A stretch of 13,996 nt of DNA from positions 1 to 13,996 of the forward strand of contig CAYTPY010000052.1 in assembly GCA_964439725.1 (NCBI GenBank), in the 5' to 3' direction. Positions 7,559 through 13,718 of this stretch are shown piece by piece. This DNA comes from Croceibacterium_A sp964439725 (GTDB lineage: Bacteria > Pseudomonadota > Alphaproteobacteria > Sphingomonadales > Sphingomonadaceae). The notes beneath the pieces are model-generated. The model was not told the origin of the DNA. It saw nothing but the letters and a program-made list of their open reading frames with translations, and made no database searches. The translations under genes were made by a program, and so were the position numbers. Numbering within the stretch: the first letter of the stretch is position 1; each line of letters begins with the position of its first letter.

Positions 7559-7936
7559 TCAGATGAAGGCCGCGACCGCGAGGTAGATGCCGGTCAACGC
7601 GAGCGGCAGGCCAATGGCGGAAACCCACAGCACGATCTGATCGCGGCGGAACCGGTCGCCAAATTCCGGATTTGCGGCTTCGCTGTCGCTGAGCGAGTCC
7701 CACCGTCGTTCGAACAGCCGGCACCCTGGAATGATCGCCGCCACCAGCACGATAAGTGCTAGGTACGGGAGGATCGATCCGGTCCCGCTCTTCAGCGTGG
7801 TCATCGTTACGAAGATCTGCAGCCCGGTATAGACCAGCAGCGCATAAGCGACGTTGTCGCTCATCTTCCGCCGCCAATCCAGTTTGGGCTTGGCCCTCTT
7901 GCGGCTCTCCGCCCTCTCCCAAAGCGCCTTGTCCAT
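7559..7936 (-). CDS. Uncharacterised three-helix membrane protein
   Basis: A 125-residue protein I do not recognise. The first ~27 residues are basic and charged (ALWERAESRKRAKPKLDWRRK). Three hydrophobic segments follow at about 29-46, 54-71 and 101-123, with a hydrophilic loop (ERRWDSLSDSEAANPEFGDRFRRD, about 76-99) between the second and third. There is no signal-peptide cleavage site or catalytic motif. ATG 7936 has a good AAAGGAG 8 nt upstream and a plausible promoter further up. Codon use matches the neighbours and the stop sits beside the ppa hairpin, which supports a real gene. It is divergent from lptB, but no functional link can be shown. Confidence 0.8.
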   Translation of the reverse strand: MDKALWERAESRKRAKPKLDWRRKMSDNVAYALLVYTGLQIFVTMTTLKSGTGSILPYLALIVLVAAIIPGCRLFERRWDSLSDSEAANPEFGDRFRRDQIVLWVSAIGLPLALTGIYLAVAAFI

Positions 7937-7944
7937 GCGCCGTT

Positions 7945-7951
7945 CTCCTTT
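7945..7951 (-). promoter_or_regulatory. Shine-Dalgarno of the three-helix membrane protein
   Basis: The minus strand reads AAAGGAGAACGGCGCATG, placing AAAGGAG 8 nt before ATG 7936. It fixes the start of a gene that otherwise has no recognised family. Confidence 0.65.
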
Positions 7952-7966
7952 GCTCTCCCGACTCGA

Positions 7967-7995
7967 ACTATCTCACCCCGCCGTGCGGGGTTCAA
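7967..7995 (-). promoter_or_regulatory. Candidate promoter with internal dyad, membrane protein gene
   Basis: On the minus strand TTGAAC (7995-7990) and GATAGT (7972-7967) are exactly 17 nt apart, each matching four of six consensus positions. The start site would fall about 24 nt before ATG 7936. A 7-bp dyad ACCCCGC-CGT-GCGGGGT (7975-7991) fills the spacer and touches the -35 box, so it could be an operator. Inference from sequence only. Confidence 0.4.
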
Positions 7996-8061
7996 GTAAC
8001 TAACCGCGATGGAGCGTGGCGCGTTCCGGCCACAGCATGCACGAAGCCTGCCAAATGGGGT

Positions 8062-8088
8062 TTCAAGCGCCAGCGGCCGTGCTAAATC
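8062..8088 (+). promoter_or_regulatory. Candidate Caulobacter-type promoter of lptB
   Basis: GCTAAATC at 8081-8088 matches every position of the -10 consensus GCTANAWC described for the housekeeping sigma factor of Caulobacter. TTCAAGC at 8062-8068, 12 nt upstream, matches five of seven positions of TTGACGS. Transcription would start at about 8094-8096, on or next to the lptB ATG, predicting a leaderless mRNA. Confidence 0.45.
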
Positions 8089-8095
8089 GTTTCCG

Positions 8096-8908
8096 ATGAG
8101 CACGCTTGAAGACAACACGATCGACACCGAAGCTTTGGCCACCGCGATGTCGGAGGCAACGGTCAATGCCGCGCCGCCCATTCCGCAAGGCGGCCTGGAA
8201 GTCGTTTCGATCGCCAAGAGCTACGACAAGCGCGCGGTCCTGACCGATATTTCGCTGACCGTCGGCAAAGGCGAAGTGCTGGGCCTGCTCGGCCCCAATG
8301 GCGCTGGCAAGACCACCTGCTTCTATTCGATCATGGGCCTGGTGCGCCCCGACAGCGGCCGCATTCTGATGGACGGCGTCGATGTCACCAAGCTGCCAAT
8401 GTATCGGCGCGCCATCCTGGGGCTCGGCTACCTGCCGCAGGAAACCAGCATCTTCCGCGGCATGACAGTCGAGCAGAACATCCTGTGCGTGCTCGAGATG
8501 GTCGAACCGAACAAGGGAACTCGGCTGGCCGAGCTCGACCGCCTGCTCGACGAATTCCACCTGACACGCCTGCGCGAGAGCCCGGCGATGGCGCTGTCAG
8601 GCGGAGAGCGGCGGCGCTGCGAGATCGCGCGGGCACTGGCCGCCAAGCCGTCGATCATGCTGCTGGACGAGCCCTTCGCCGGGATCGACCCTCTGTCGAT
8701 CAGCGACATTCGCGAGCTGGTGAGGGATCTGAAGCGGCGCGGCATCGGTGTGCTGATCACCGATCACAACGTGCGAGAGACGCTCGACATCGTCGACCGT
8801 GCCTGCATCATATACGGTGGCCAGGTGCTGTTCGCGGGGAGCCCCGAGGACCTGGTAGCCGACGAGAACGTGCGCCGGCTCTACCTAGGCGAGAGCTTCA
8901 CCCTATGA
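8096..8908 (+). CDS. lptB: LPS export ABC transporter ATP-binding protein
   Basis: LptB is the cytoplasmic ATPase that, with LptF and LptG, extracts lipopolysaccharide from the inner membrane and drives it to the outer membrane. In the 270-residue product the Walker A is GPNGAGKTT (66-74), the Q-loop Q115 lies in GYLPQETSIFRGMTVEQNI, the signature is LSGGERRR (167-174), Walker B is IMLLDEPF (187-194) and the switch histidine is H224 in ITDHN. The close LptB match (YLPQETSIFR, FAGIDPLSI, RRLYLGE) separates it from LivF/LivG. It has a ~30-residue N-terminal extension. No Shine-Dalgarno precedes ATG 8096; ATG 8009 in frame also lacks one. rpoN follows, a common lptB neighbour, but lptC and lptA are not upstream here. 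Confidence 0.95.
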   Translation: MSTLEDNTIDTEALATAMSEATVNAAPPIPQGGLEVVSIAKSYDKRAVLTDISLTVGKGEVLGLLGPNGAGKTTCFYSIMGLVRPDSGRILMDGVDVTKLPMYRRAILGLGYLPQETSIFRGMTVEQNILCVLEMVEPNKGTRLAELDRLLDEFHLTRLRESPAMALSGGERRRCEIARALAAKPSIMLLDEPFAGIDPLSISDIRELVRDLKRRGIGVLITDHNVRETLDIVDRACIIYGGQVLFAGSPEDLVADENVRRLYLGESFTL

Positions 8909-8931
8909 GCCCGGCCGGTGGAGGCCTGCGC

Positions 8932-8959
8932 GGTTCGACAGGCTCACCGCGAACTGAGG
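8932..8959 (-). repeat. REP-like short repeat, copy 1 (minus orientation)
   Basis: The element contains its own 5-bp stem (GTTCG 8933-8937 with CGAAC 8950-8954) and, on the minus strand, the core TGAGCCTGTCGA (8946-8935). The core matches that of copy 2 in 11 of 12 bases in opposite orientation. I recall similar short repeats as common in sphingomonad intergenic DNA, which I cannot check here. Confidence 0.5.
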
Positions 8960-8983
8960 CCGCAACCTCGCCTTTTGCAATGG

Positions 8984-9021
8984 GTCCGCTCGTCTTGAGC
9001 TTGTCGATGGACATGCGAGCG
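8984..9021 (+). repeat. REP-like short repeat, copy 2 (plus orientation)
   Basis: The core TGAGCTTGTCGA lies at 8996-9007. It is flanked by CGCTCG (8987-8992) and CGAGCG (9016-9021), an exact 6-bp inverted pair, and by GTCC/GGAC (8984-8987 and 9009-9012). With copy 1 it can form a 12-bp stem with a single C/T difference (a G-U pair in one transcript), looping out 49 nt between lptB and rpoN. Confidence 0.5.
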
Positions 9022-9036
9022 CGCTGAGCGGGAATC

Positions 9037-10506
9037 ATGGCACTCGGTCCCCGCCTCGACCTGCGGCAATCGCAATCACTGACAATGACGCCGCAGCTGC
9101 AGCAGGCGATCAAGCTGCTGGCGCTGTCGAACCTGGAAATCGAAACCTTCATCGGTGAGGCGCTCGAAACCAATCCGCTGCTCGAAGCCGGGGAGCTGGC
9201 GCACGAGCAGCCGGCCGCGAATGCAACCAGCCCCGACGAGCCGCCCGCGGATCCGACCGCCGACGAGCTGATCCTGCGCGGGCACGGCGAAGCCGACGCG
9301 CCGCTCGACATCGATCCTGCCACGCTCGACCGTGACCGCGATACCGGCGACTGGGCGGCGGCCGGCGGCTCGGCCGCAAGCGAAGACGGGCCGGGCATCG
9401 ACGAGCGCAGTGACGACGAGCCGACGCTGGCCGAACATCTCGAAGCGCAAGTCGGCGCCGCCACGCCCGATCCCGAGCTGCTGTTCATCGCCCGGCACCT
9501 GATCGGGCTGCTGGACGAGGCGGGTTACCTGAGCGCTGCCCTGCGCGACGTGGCAACCGACCTCAACATTGCCCTGGCGCGGGCCGAGGAAGCACTGGGA
9601 ATCGTCCAGTCGCTCGATCCGACCGGTGTCGGCGCGCGCTCGCTGTCCGAGTGCCTGGCGCTGCAAGCCAAGGAAGCCGACCGATATGACCCGTGCATGG
9701 CGCGGCTGATCGACAACCTGGACCTGGTGGCGCGGGGCGAGTTCGCACGGCTGAAGCGGATGTGCGACGTCGACGACGAAGACTTCGCCGACATGCTGAA
9801 CGAGCTGCGCGGCTATGATCCCAAGCCCGGGCTCAAGTTCGGCGGCGCGACGCGCGAACCGGTCGTGCCGGACATCCTGGTCATGCCGGCTACCGACGGC
9901 TGGGACATCTCGCTGAACCAGGCGACTCTGCCGCGGCTGATCGTCAACCGGTCGTATTACGTCGAGCTGCGGGGCGGCTGCACCGACCGGCAGTCGAAAT
10001 CGTGGTTGAGCGAAAAGCTGGCGGACGCCAAGTGGCTGATCAAGGCGCTCGACCAGCGGCAGCGCACCATCCTGAAAGTCACCGCCGAGATCGTCAAGCA
10101 GCAGGAAGGGTTCTTCCGGCGCGGCGTTGCCCATCTCAAGCCGCTGACGCTGCGCACGGTGGCGGAAGCAGTGGAAGTGCACGAAAGCACGGTGAGCCGG
10201 GTCACTTCGAACAAGTACCTGCATTGCCCGCGCGGCACTTTCGAGCTGAAGTACTTCTTCACCAGCGGGGTGGCATCGGCCGATGGCGAGGGTTCGGTGT
10301 CGGCCGAAGCGGTAAAGGCGCAGATTCGGGCGCTGTGCGAGGCGGAAGATCCCGACGACATCCTGTCAGACGACAAGCTGGTCGAGCTGCTGCGCGGCAA
10401 AGGCTTCGACCTGGCGCGGCGCACGGTGGCCAAATACCGCGAGGCGATCGGCATCGGCAGCTCGGTCCAGCGCCGCCGCCAAAAGAAGCTGGCGCGGGTG
10501 GCCTAA
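9037..10506 (+). CDS. rpoN: RNA polymerase sigma-54 factor
   Basis: Sigma-54 directs RNA polymerase to -24/-12 promoters that need an AAA+ activator, usually for nitrogen, motility or carbon responses. The 489-residue product has the Gln/Leu-rich activator region I (LRQSQSLTMTPQLQQAIKLL, 9-28), an acidic variable region II (about 52-140), the core-binding domain, the DNA-binding helix-turn-helix (about 370-395, LTLRTVAEAVEVHESTVSRV) and a perfect RpoN box ARRTVAKYRE (460-469). ATG 9037 has AGCGGGAA upstream. It follows lptB by 128 nt; the gap holds two facing repeats. The hpf and ptsN genes often found downstream of rpoN are absent; ctrA is there instead. No sigma-54 activator lies in the window. 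Confidence 0.97.
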   Translation: MALGPRLDLRQSQSLTMTPQLQQAIKLLALSNLEIETFIGEALETNPLLEAGELAHEQPAANATSPDEPPADPTADELILRGHGEADAPLDIDPATLDRDRDTGDWAAAGGSAASEDGPGIDERSDDEPTLAEHLEAQVGAATPDPELLFIARHLIGLLDEAGYLSAALRDVATDLNIALARAEEALGIVQSLDPTGVGARSLSECLALQAKEADRYDPCMARLIDNLDLVARGEFARLKRMCDVDDEDFADMLNELRGYDPKPGLKFGGATREPVVPDILVMPATDGWDISLNQATLPRLIVNRSYYVELRGGCTDRQSKSWLSEKLADAKWLIKALDQRQRTILKVTAEIVKQQEGFFRRGVAHLKPLTLRTVAEAVEVHESTVSRVTSNKYLHCPRGTFELKYFFTSGVASADGEGSVSAEAVKAQIRALCEAEDPDDILSDDKLVELLRGKGFDLARRTVAKYREAIGIGSSVQRRRQKKLARVA

Positions 10507-10598
10507 ACCCGGTCCGAAGTGGCCGGAGTGCTTGGCCCGGTAGGGCCTGGCCCTGATGTGGCCGAAAGGACTCTGTCGCGCGACGACAACGCTTTACC

Positions 10599-10670
10599 GT
10601 TAATTAACCTTTTTCGTTGAGACATGGCGTGGTTAATGCCGGTCAACACCTGTTAGCAGGGTGTAACCAC
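10599..10670 (+). promoter_or_regulatory. ctrA upstream control region with CtrA-like half-sites
   Basis: Three half-sites resembling CtrA boxes (TTAACC) precede ctrA: TTAACC at 10604-10609 inside the palindrome GTTAATTAAC (10599-10608), GGTTAA at 10631-10636 and GTAACC at 10663-10668. The last two belong to an exact 7-bp inverted pair GTGGTTA/TAACCAC (10629-10635 and 10664-10670). The full TTAA-N7-TTAA box is not present. One GANTC site (GACTC, 10569-10573) lies upstream. The arrangement suggests autoregulation; I could not place a -35/-10 pair. Confidence 0.4.
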
Positions 10671-10693
10671 GGGGCTTCAGGGGGGTCTTACCC

Positions 10694-11389
10694 ATGCGCG
10701 TGCTGCTGATTGAGGATGAGCCGACAACCGCCAAGGCGATCGAGCTCATGCTCACGACGGAAGGCTTCAACGTCTACTCGACCGATCTCGGCGAGGAAGG
10801 CCTCGATCTCGGCAAGCTCTACGACTACGACATAATCCTGCTCGACCTGAACCTGCCTGACATGCACGGCTACGACGTGCTGAAGAAGCTGCGGGTCGCC
10901 AAAGTGCAGACGCCGGTGCTGATCCTCTCCGGTATTTCGGAAATGGATTCCAAGATTCGTTCGTTCGGCTTCGGCGCCGACGACTATGTGACCAAGCCGT
11001 TCCATCGCGACGAGCTTATTGCCCGCATCCATGCGGTGGTGCGCCGTTCCAAGGGTCATTCGCAGTCGGTGATCCGCACCGGCAAGCTATCGGTCAACCT
11101 CGACGCCAAGACCGTCGAAGTCGACGGTGCCCGCGTCCACCTGACCGGCAAGGAATATGCGATGCTGGAGCTGCTCTCGCTCCGCAAGGGCACCACGCTG
11201 ACCAAGGAAATGTTCCTCAACCACCTTTACGGCGGGATGGACGAGCCGGAGCTAAAGATCATCGACGTCTTCATCTGCAAGCTGCGCAAGAAGCTTTCGG
11301 GCGCGTGCGGCGGCGAGAATTACATCGAAACCGTCTGGGGCCGCGGCTACGTGCTGCGCGATCCTGGCGAAGAGGCCGAAGCGGCCTAA
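10694..11389 (+). CDS. ctrA: Cell cycle response regulator CtrA
   Basis: CtrA is the alphaproteobacterial OmpR-type response regulator that controls cell-cycle, division or motility genes after phosphorelay from CckA-ChpT. The 231-residue product starts MRVLLIEDEPTTAKAIELML. The receiver domain (1-118) has acidic residues E7, D8 and E9, phosphoacceptor D51 (ILLDLNLPD) and K101 (VTKPFH). The winged-helix domain (about 125-222) has LTGKEYAMLELL and VWGRGYVLRDP. The chain ends in Ala-Ala, the ClpXP degradation signal known for Caulobacter CtrA. ATG 10694 is preceded by AGGGGGG about 8-9 nt upstream. Upstream half-sites suggest autoregulation, and a clear terminator follows. It stands alone as a transcription unit after rpoN. 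Confidence 0.98.
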   Translation: MRVLLIEDEPTTAKAIELMLTTEGFNVYSTDLGEEGLDLGKLYDYDIILLDLNLPDMHGYDVLKKLRVAKVQTPVLILSGISEMDSKIRSFGFGADDYVTKPFHRDELIARIHAVVRRSKGHSQSVIRTGKLSVNLDAKTVEVDGARVHLTGKEYAMLELLSLRKGTTLTKEMFLNHLYGGMDEPELKIIDVFICKLRKKLSGACGGENYIETVWGRGYVLRDPGEEAEAA

Positions 11390-11419
11390 CCACGCGTTCT
11401 TCCCTCCTGGAGAAATCTC

Positions 11420-11455
11420 AACCGTCCCGGGCCTCGCGCTTTGGGGCGGTTTTTT
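11420..11455 (+). terminator. Intrinsic terminator of ctrA
   Basis: Arms AACCGTCCC (11420-11428) and GGGGCGGTT (11443-11451) form a 9-bp stem with one G-T pair around a 14-nt loop, followed by TTTT (11452-11455) that completes a run of six T. It ends exactly before the stop of the convergent small gene (11456), so it may also stop leftward transcription, although the minus-strand side has no T-tract. Confidence 0.85.
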
Positions 11456-11695
11456 CTATCGGCGCGCCGCGACGCGCCGGACCAGCGCTGCGATCGTGTA
11501 AGGCACAGTCACAACGACGATGTGATAGAGCAGCGTCGAGACGAAGCCGGCGAGCGTCAGGTAAGGAACGCTCGCGGCCGTCATCACCGCCGTCCATCCG
11601 GCGATCACCAGCCCCATGAACTTGAGCTCGCGCGGTCCGAATGTGCCGTGCTTCCAGCCGAGCAGCGCGCCGACGATGATGACGATAACTTCCAT
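11456..11695 (-). CDS. Small uncharacterised membrane protein (79 aa)
   Basis: I do not recognise this protein. It starts MEVIVIIVGALLGWKHGTFG and holds a first hydrophobic helix at about 2-13, a second at about 27-44 and a third long one at about 48-70, ending in a basic tail (VRRVAARR) that would sit in the cytoplasm. ATG 11695 is chosen because the sequence downstream is membrane-protein-like, while an in-frame extension up to 11818 would be Arg/Pro-rich and overlap trmB; a GGCGGA directly abuts the ATG, so the ribosome-binding site is poor. It is convergent with ctrA and divergent from trmB. Reality is likely but not certain. Confidence 0.65.
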   Translation of the reverse strand: MEVIVIIVGALLGWKHGTFGPRELKFMGLVIAGWTAVMTAASVPYLTLAGFVSTLLYHIVVVTVPYTIAALVRRVAARR

Positions 11696-11707
11696 TCCGC
11701 CGCGGTG

Positions 11708-11734
11708 TTGACGGCAAACCGGGGTCGCCGTCAA
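11708..11734. promoter_or_regulatory. 8-bp dyad in the divergent intergenic region before trmB
   Basis: TTGACGGC (11708-11715) and GCCGTCAA (11727-11734) are exact reverse complements separated by 11 nt that hold a smaller dyad (ACC-GG-GGT, 11718-11725). Each arm also carries TTGACGG, a perfect -35 by the Caulobacter TTGACGS consensus, one on each strand, but no matching -10 follows either. It may be an operator. Confidence 0.35.
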
Positions 11735-11780
11735 TCGCCGCGCTGGACAAGGCGCACCCCCAACCCCTAGCGGCGCGCGC

Positions 11781-12494
11781 ATGACCGCGCACAAGCCGGG
11801 TGATCCGACCACCCTCAACCGCCTCTATGGCCGATCGAAGGGCAAGACGCTGCGCGCCGGGCAGCAGGCGCTGGTCGACGAGTTGTTGCCGCAGATCGCG
11901 GTTCCGGCGGTGGGCGCGGTCACCGCTGCCGCTCTGTTCGGGCAGGATTGCCCGCTGCACTTCGAGATCGGCTTCGGCGGCGGCGAGCACATGGCCGCGC
12001 GCGCCGAAATGCTGCCCGATCACGGATTCATCGGCTGCGAGCCATTCGTCAACGGCGTGGCGCAGGCGCTGGTCCACATCGGCGGCGACCACGGCGTGCG
12101 CGCGCCGCTACCCAACGTCCGCCTGCACCATGGCGACGGGCTGGAAGTTCTCGGCCGGGTTCCGGACGGCGCGCTGTCGTTCCTTTACCTGCTTCATCCC
12201 GATCCCTGGCCAAAAGCGCGTCATGCGAAGCGGCGGATGATGAACGACGGGCCGGTATCGCTGTTTGCGGACAAGCTGAAGCCGGGCGGCGAGTTTCGCT
12301 TCGGGACCGACCATCCCATCTATCTGCGCCACGCGCTGATGGTCATGCGAGGGCATCGCGACCGGTTCGAGTGGATCGTCGAAGGCCCTGAAAGCTGGCA
12401 GAACCGGCCGGGCGGCTGGCCCGAAACCCGCTACGAAGCCAAGGCCCGCCGGCTGGGCCATGAAGTCTGGTACTTTCGTTTTCGCCGCAGATAA
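11781..12494 (+). CDS. trmB: tRNA (guanine-N7)-methyltransferase
   Basis: TrmB forms m7G at position 46 in the variable loop of tRNAs using S-adenosylmethionine. In the 237-residue product the SAM-binding motif is FEIGFGGGEH (61-70). The family block LHPDPWPKARHAKRR (138-152) includes the catalytic Asp region, followed by GTDHPIYLRH (175-184) and a C-terminal TRYEAKARRLGHEVW (216-230). ATG 11781 gives MTAHKPGDPTTLNRLYGR, as expected for the group. No Shine-Dalgarno is present; TGGACA (11744-11749) and CTAGCG (11767-11772), 17 nt apart, could start transcription at about the ATG. It is usually found near lnt or metK in related genomes as I recall, but here it stands next to ctrA and a small membrane protein. 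Confidence 0.95.
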   Translation: MTAHKPGDPTTLNRLYGRSKGKTLRAGQQALVDELLPQIAVPAVGAVTAAALFGQDCPLHFEIGFGGGEHMAARAEMLPDHGFIGCEPFVNGVAQALVHIGGDHGVRAPLPNVRLHHGDGLEVLGRVPDGALSFLYLLHPDPWPKARHAKRRMMNDGPVSLFADKLKPGGEFRFGTDHPIYLRHALMVMRGHRDRFEWIVEGPESWQNRPGGWPETRYEAKARRLGHEVWYFRFRRR

Positions 12495-12587
12495 GCCGCA
12501 AACTGAGCAAATAGCCTCGCTTCGGTGCATGAATGTTTCTCTATCTTTTTGGTTGAGAATAGAAGCAGTAGCTCCGTCACCGATCGC

Positions 12588-12596
12588 AAGGGGGAG
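12588..12596 (+). promoter_or_regulatory. Shine-Dalgarno of the TSUP transporter
   Basis: AAGGGGGAG lies 8 nt before ATG 12605 and fixes this start. The 110-nt gap before the gene (12495-12604) is clearly more AT-rich than its surroundings (e.g. around 12535-12565); I see no clear -35/-10 pair, riboswitch or terminator in it. Confidence 0.6.
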
Positions 12597-12604
12597 ACAA
12601 TTGC

Positions 12605-13381
12605 ATGAACTGGGCGGATCTGGATTTCGCGGCGCTGCTCCCTTTCATCGCGGTCGGCTTTGCCGCGCAGCTCGTGGACGGAGCGCTCGGCATGGCATTC
12701 GGGGTGATTTCCAGCACTCTGCTGGTCAGCGTGATGGGTGTACCGCCGGCGACTGCGTCGGCCGGGGTCCATATCGTCGAGAGCTTCACCACCGGCGTTT
12801 CCGGCATCAGCCACGCGCTTCACCGAAACATCAACTGGAAGCTGTTCTTCCGGCTGCTGATCCCCGGAGTGATCGGCGGCGCGATCGGGGCTTACGTGCT
12901 CTCCTCGCTCGATGCCTCGGTGACGCGGCCGTTCGTGATGGCCTATTTGACCGCCATCGGCCTCTACCTGCTCTACCGTGGTTTCGGCTTCCCGCTGAAG
13001 CCGCGTGAGCCGCGGATCGTGGAGCCGCTGGGCCTCGCCGGCGGCTTTCTCGATGCGGCAGGCGGCGGCGGCTGGGGGCCGGTCGTGACGTCCAACCTGA
13101 TCGTCCAAGGGTCCCCGCCGCGCACCACGATCGGCACCGTCAATGCGACCGAGTTCTTCCTGACGGTGACGATCTCGGCCAGCTTCCTGTTCCACATCGG
13201 CATGGAAGGCTTCGACGCCGCGTTCCTCAACCCGGTCGCCGGCCTGCTGATCGGCGGGGTGGTGGCGGCGCCGTTCGGAGCGGTGGTGGCCAAACGGGTG
13301 CCGGCCAAGACGCTGATGATCCTGGTCGGGATCGTGCTCACGGTGACCAGCGCTTACGGCGTGTACAGCGCGCTGAGCTGA
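12605..13381 (+). CDS. TSUP family membrane transporter (TauE/SafE type)
   Basis: A 258-residue integral membrane protein of the 4-toluene sulfonate uptake / sulfite exporter TauE/SafE family, which moves small sulfur-containing or organic anions across the inner membrane. Two related halves are visible: the first has AAQLVDGALGMAFGVISSTLL (20-40) with GVPPATASAGVHIVE, the second GGFLDAAGGGGWGPVVTSNL (146-165) with GSPPRTTIGTVNATEF. About seven to eight hydrophobic segments are spread over the chain. The real substrate cannot be read; no sulfur-metabolism genes are nearby. Start ATG 12605 has AAGGGGGAG 8 nt upstream. It follows trmB by 110 nt but probably has its own promoter in the AT-rich gap. 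Confidence 0.92.
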   Translation: MNWADLDFAALLPFIAVGFAAQLVDGALGMAFGVISSTLLVSVMGVPPATASAGVHIVESFTTGVSGISHALHRNINWKLFFRLLIPGVIGGAIGAYVLSSLDASVTRPFVMAYLTAIGLYLLYRGFGFPLKPREPRIVEPLGLAGGFLDAAGGGGWGPVVTSNLIVQGSPPRTTIGTVNATEFFLTVTISASFLFHIGMEGFDAAFLNPVAGLLIGGVVAAPFGAVVAKRVPAKTLMILVGIVLTVTSAYGVYSALS

Positions 13382-13394
13382 GCGGAACCTCGGT

Positions 13395-13718
13395 TCAGGT
13401 GGCGGCCGTGCCCGCGGCAACGATCACCAGCGTAACGCCGACCAGGACGGCGACGCCGAGGACTTGCTTGCGCCGCACCGAACGGGGCGAGCGCATGATC
13501 GCCACGTTGATGCCAAAGCCGATCAGGCCGGCGAGAAGCCCGGCCTGGCCCGCGGCGCGGTTGGCGCGGTACCAGGCGGCTTCCGAAGCCCGGGTGGCCG
13601 CGGTGCGCACGCCGTAGAAGCCGTTGGGCTCGATCCAGTCGAGCGCCATCGGCAGGCTGACAGCTGCAAACAGCAGCGGCACCCCGGCGAGAACCCAGGG
13701 CGTCGGCGGGTGCTTCAC
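13395..13718 (-). CDS. SdpI family membrane protein
   Basis: A 107-residue protein with three hydrophobic segments at about 8-28, 57-75 and 86-103. Between the first two it carries PNGFYGVRTAATRASEAAWYRANRAAG (31-57), which is the (N/R)xxxGxRT...SxxAWYxxNR signature of the SdpI/YhfL family. The founding member, Bacillus SdpI, gives immunity to the SdpC toxin and acts in a signalling loop, but most members, especially in proteobacteria, are uncharacterised, and no toxin gene is here. Start is GTG 13718, overlapping the upstream gene's stop as GTGA, so it is likely translationally coupled to the malic-enzyme-like gene. It converges on the TSUP gene with 13 bp between the stop codons. Confidence 0.85.
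   Translation of the reverse strand: MKHPPTPWVLAGVPLLFAAVSLPMALDWIEPNGFYGVRTAATRASEAAWYRANRAAGQAGLLAGLIGFGINVAIMRSPRSVRRKQVLGVAVLVGVTLVIVAAGTAAT

Noticed and set aside
8009..8095. 29-residue N-terminal extension of LptB
   Set aside because: The frame is open but has no ribosome-binding site, its Arg/Ser/Pro content is unlike LptB, and it would overlap the proposed lptB promoter.
9076..10224. 382-codon open frame on the minus strand
   Set aside because: It is antisense to rpoN, whose motifs are intact; the Gln/Arg/Val-rich translation resembles no protein.
10534..10554. GGCCC-GGTA-GGGCC hairpin after rpoN as a terminator
   Set aside because: The stem is only 5 bp, overlaps several competing GGCC pairings and has no T-tract, so I do not call it.
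12431..13420. 329-codon open frame on the minus strand
   Set aside because: It is antisense to the TSUP transporter and the trmB end; composition (His, Asp, Arg, Gln) is typical of a reverse-complement shadow.
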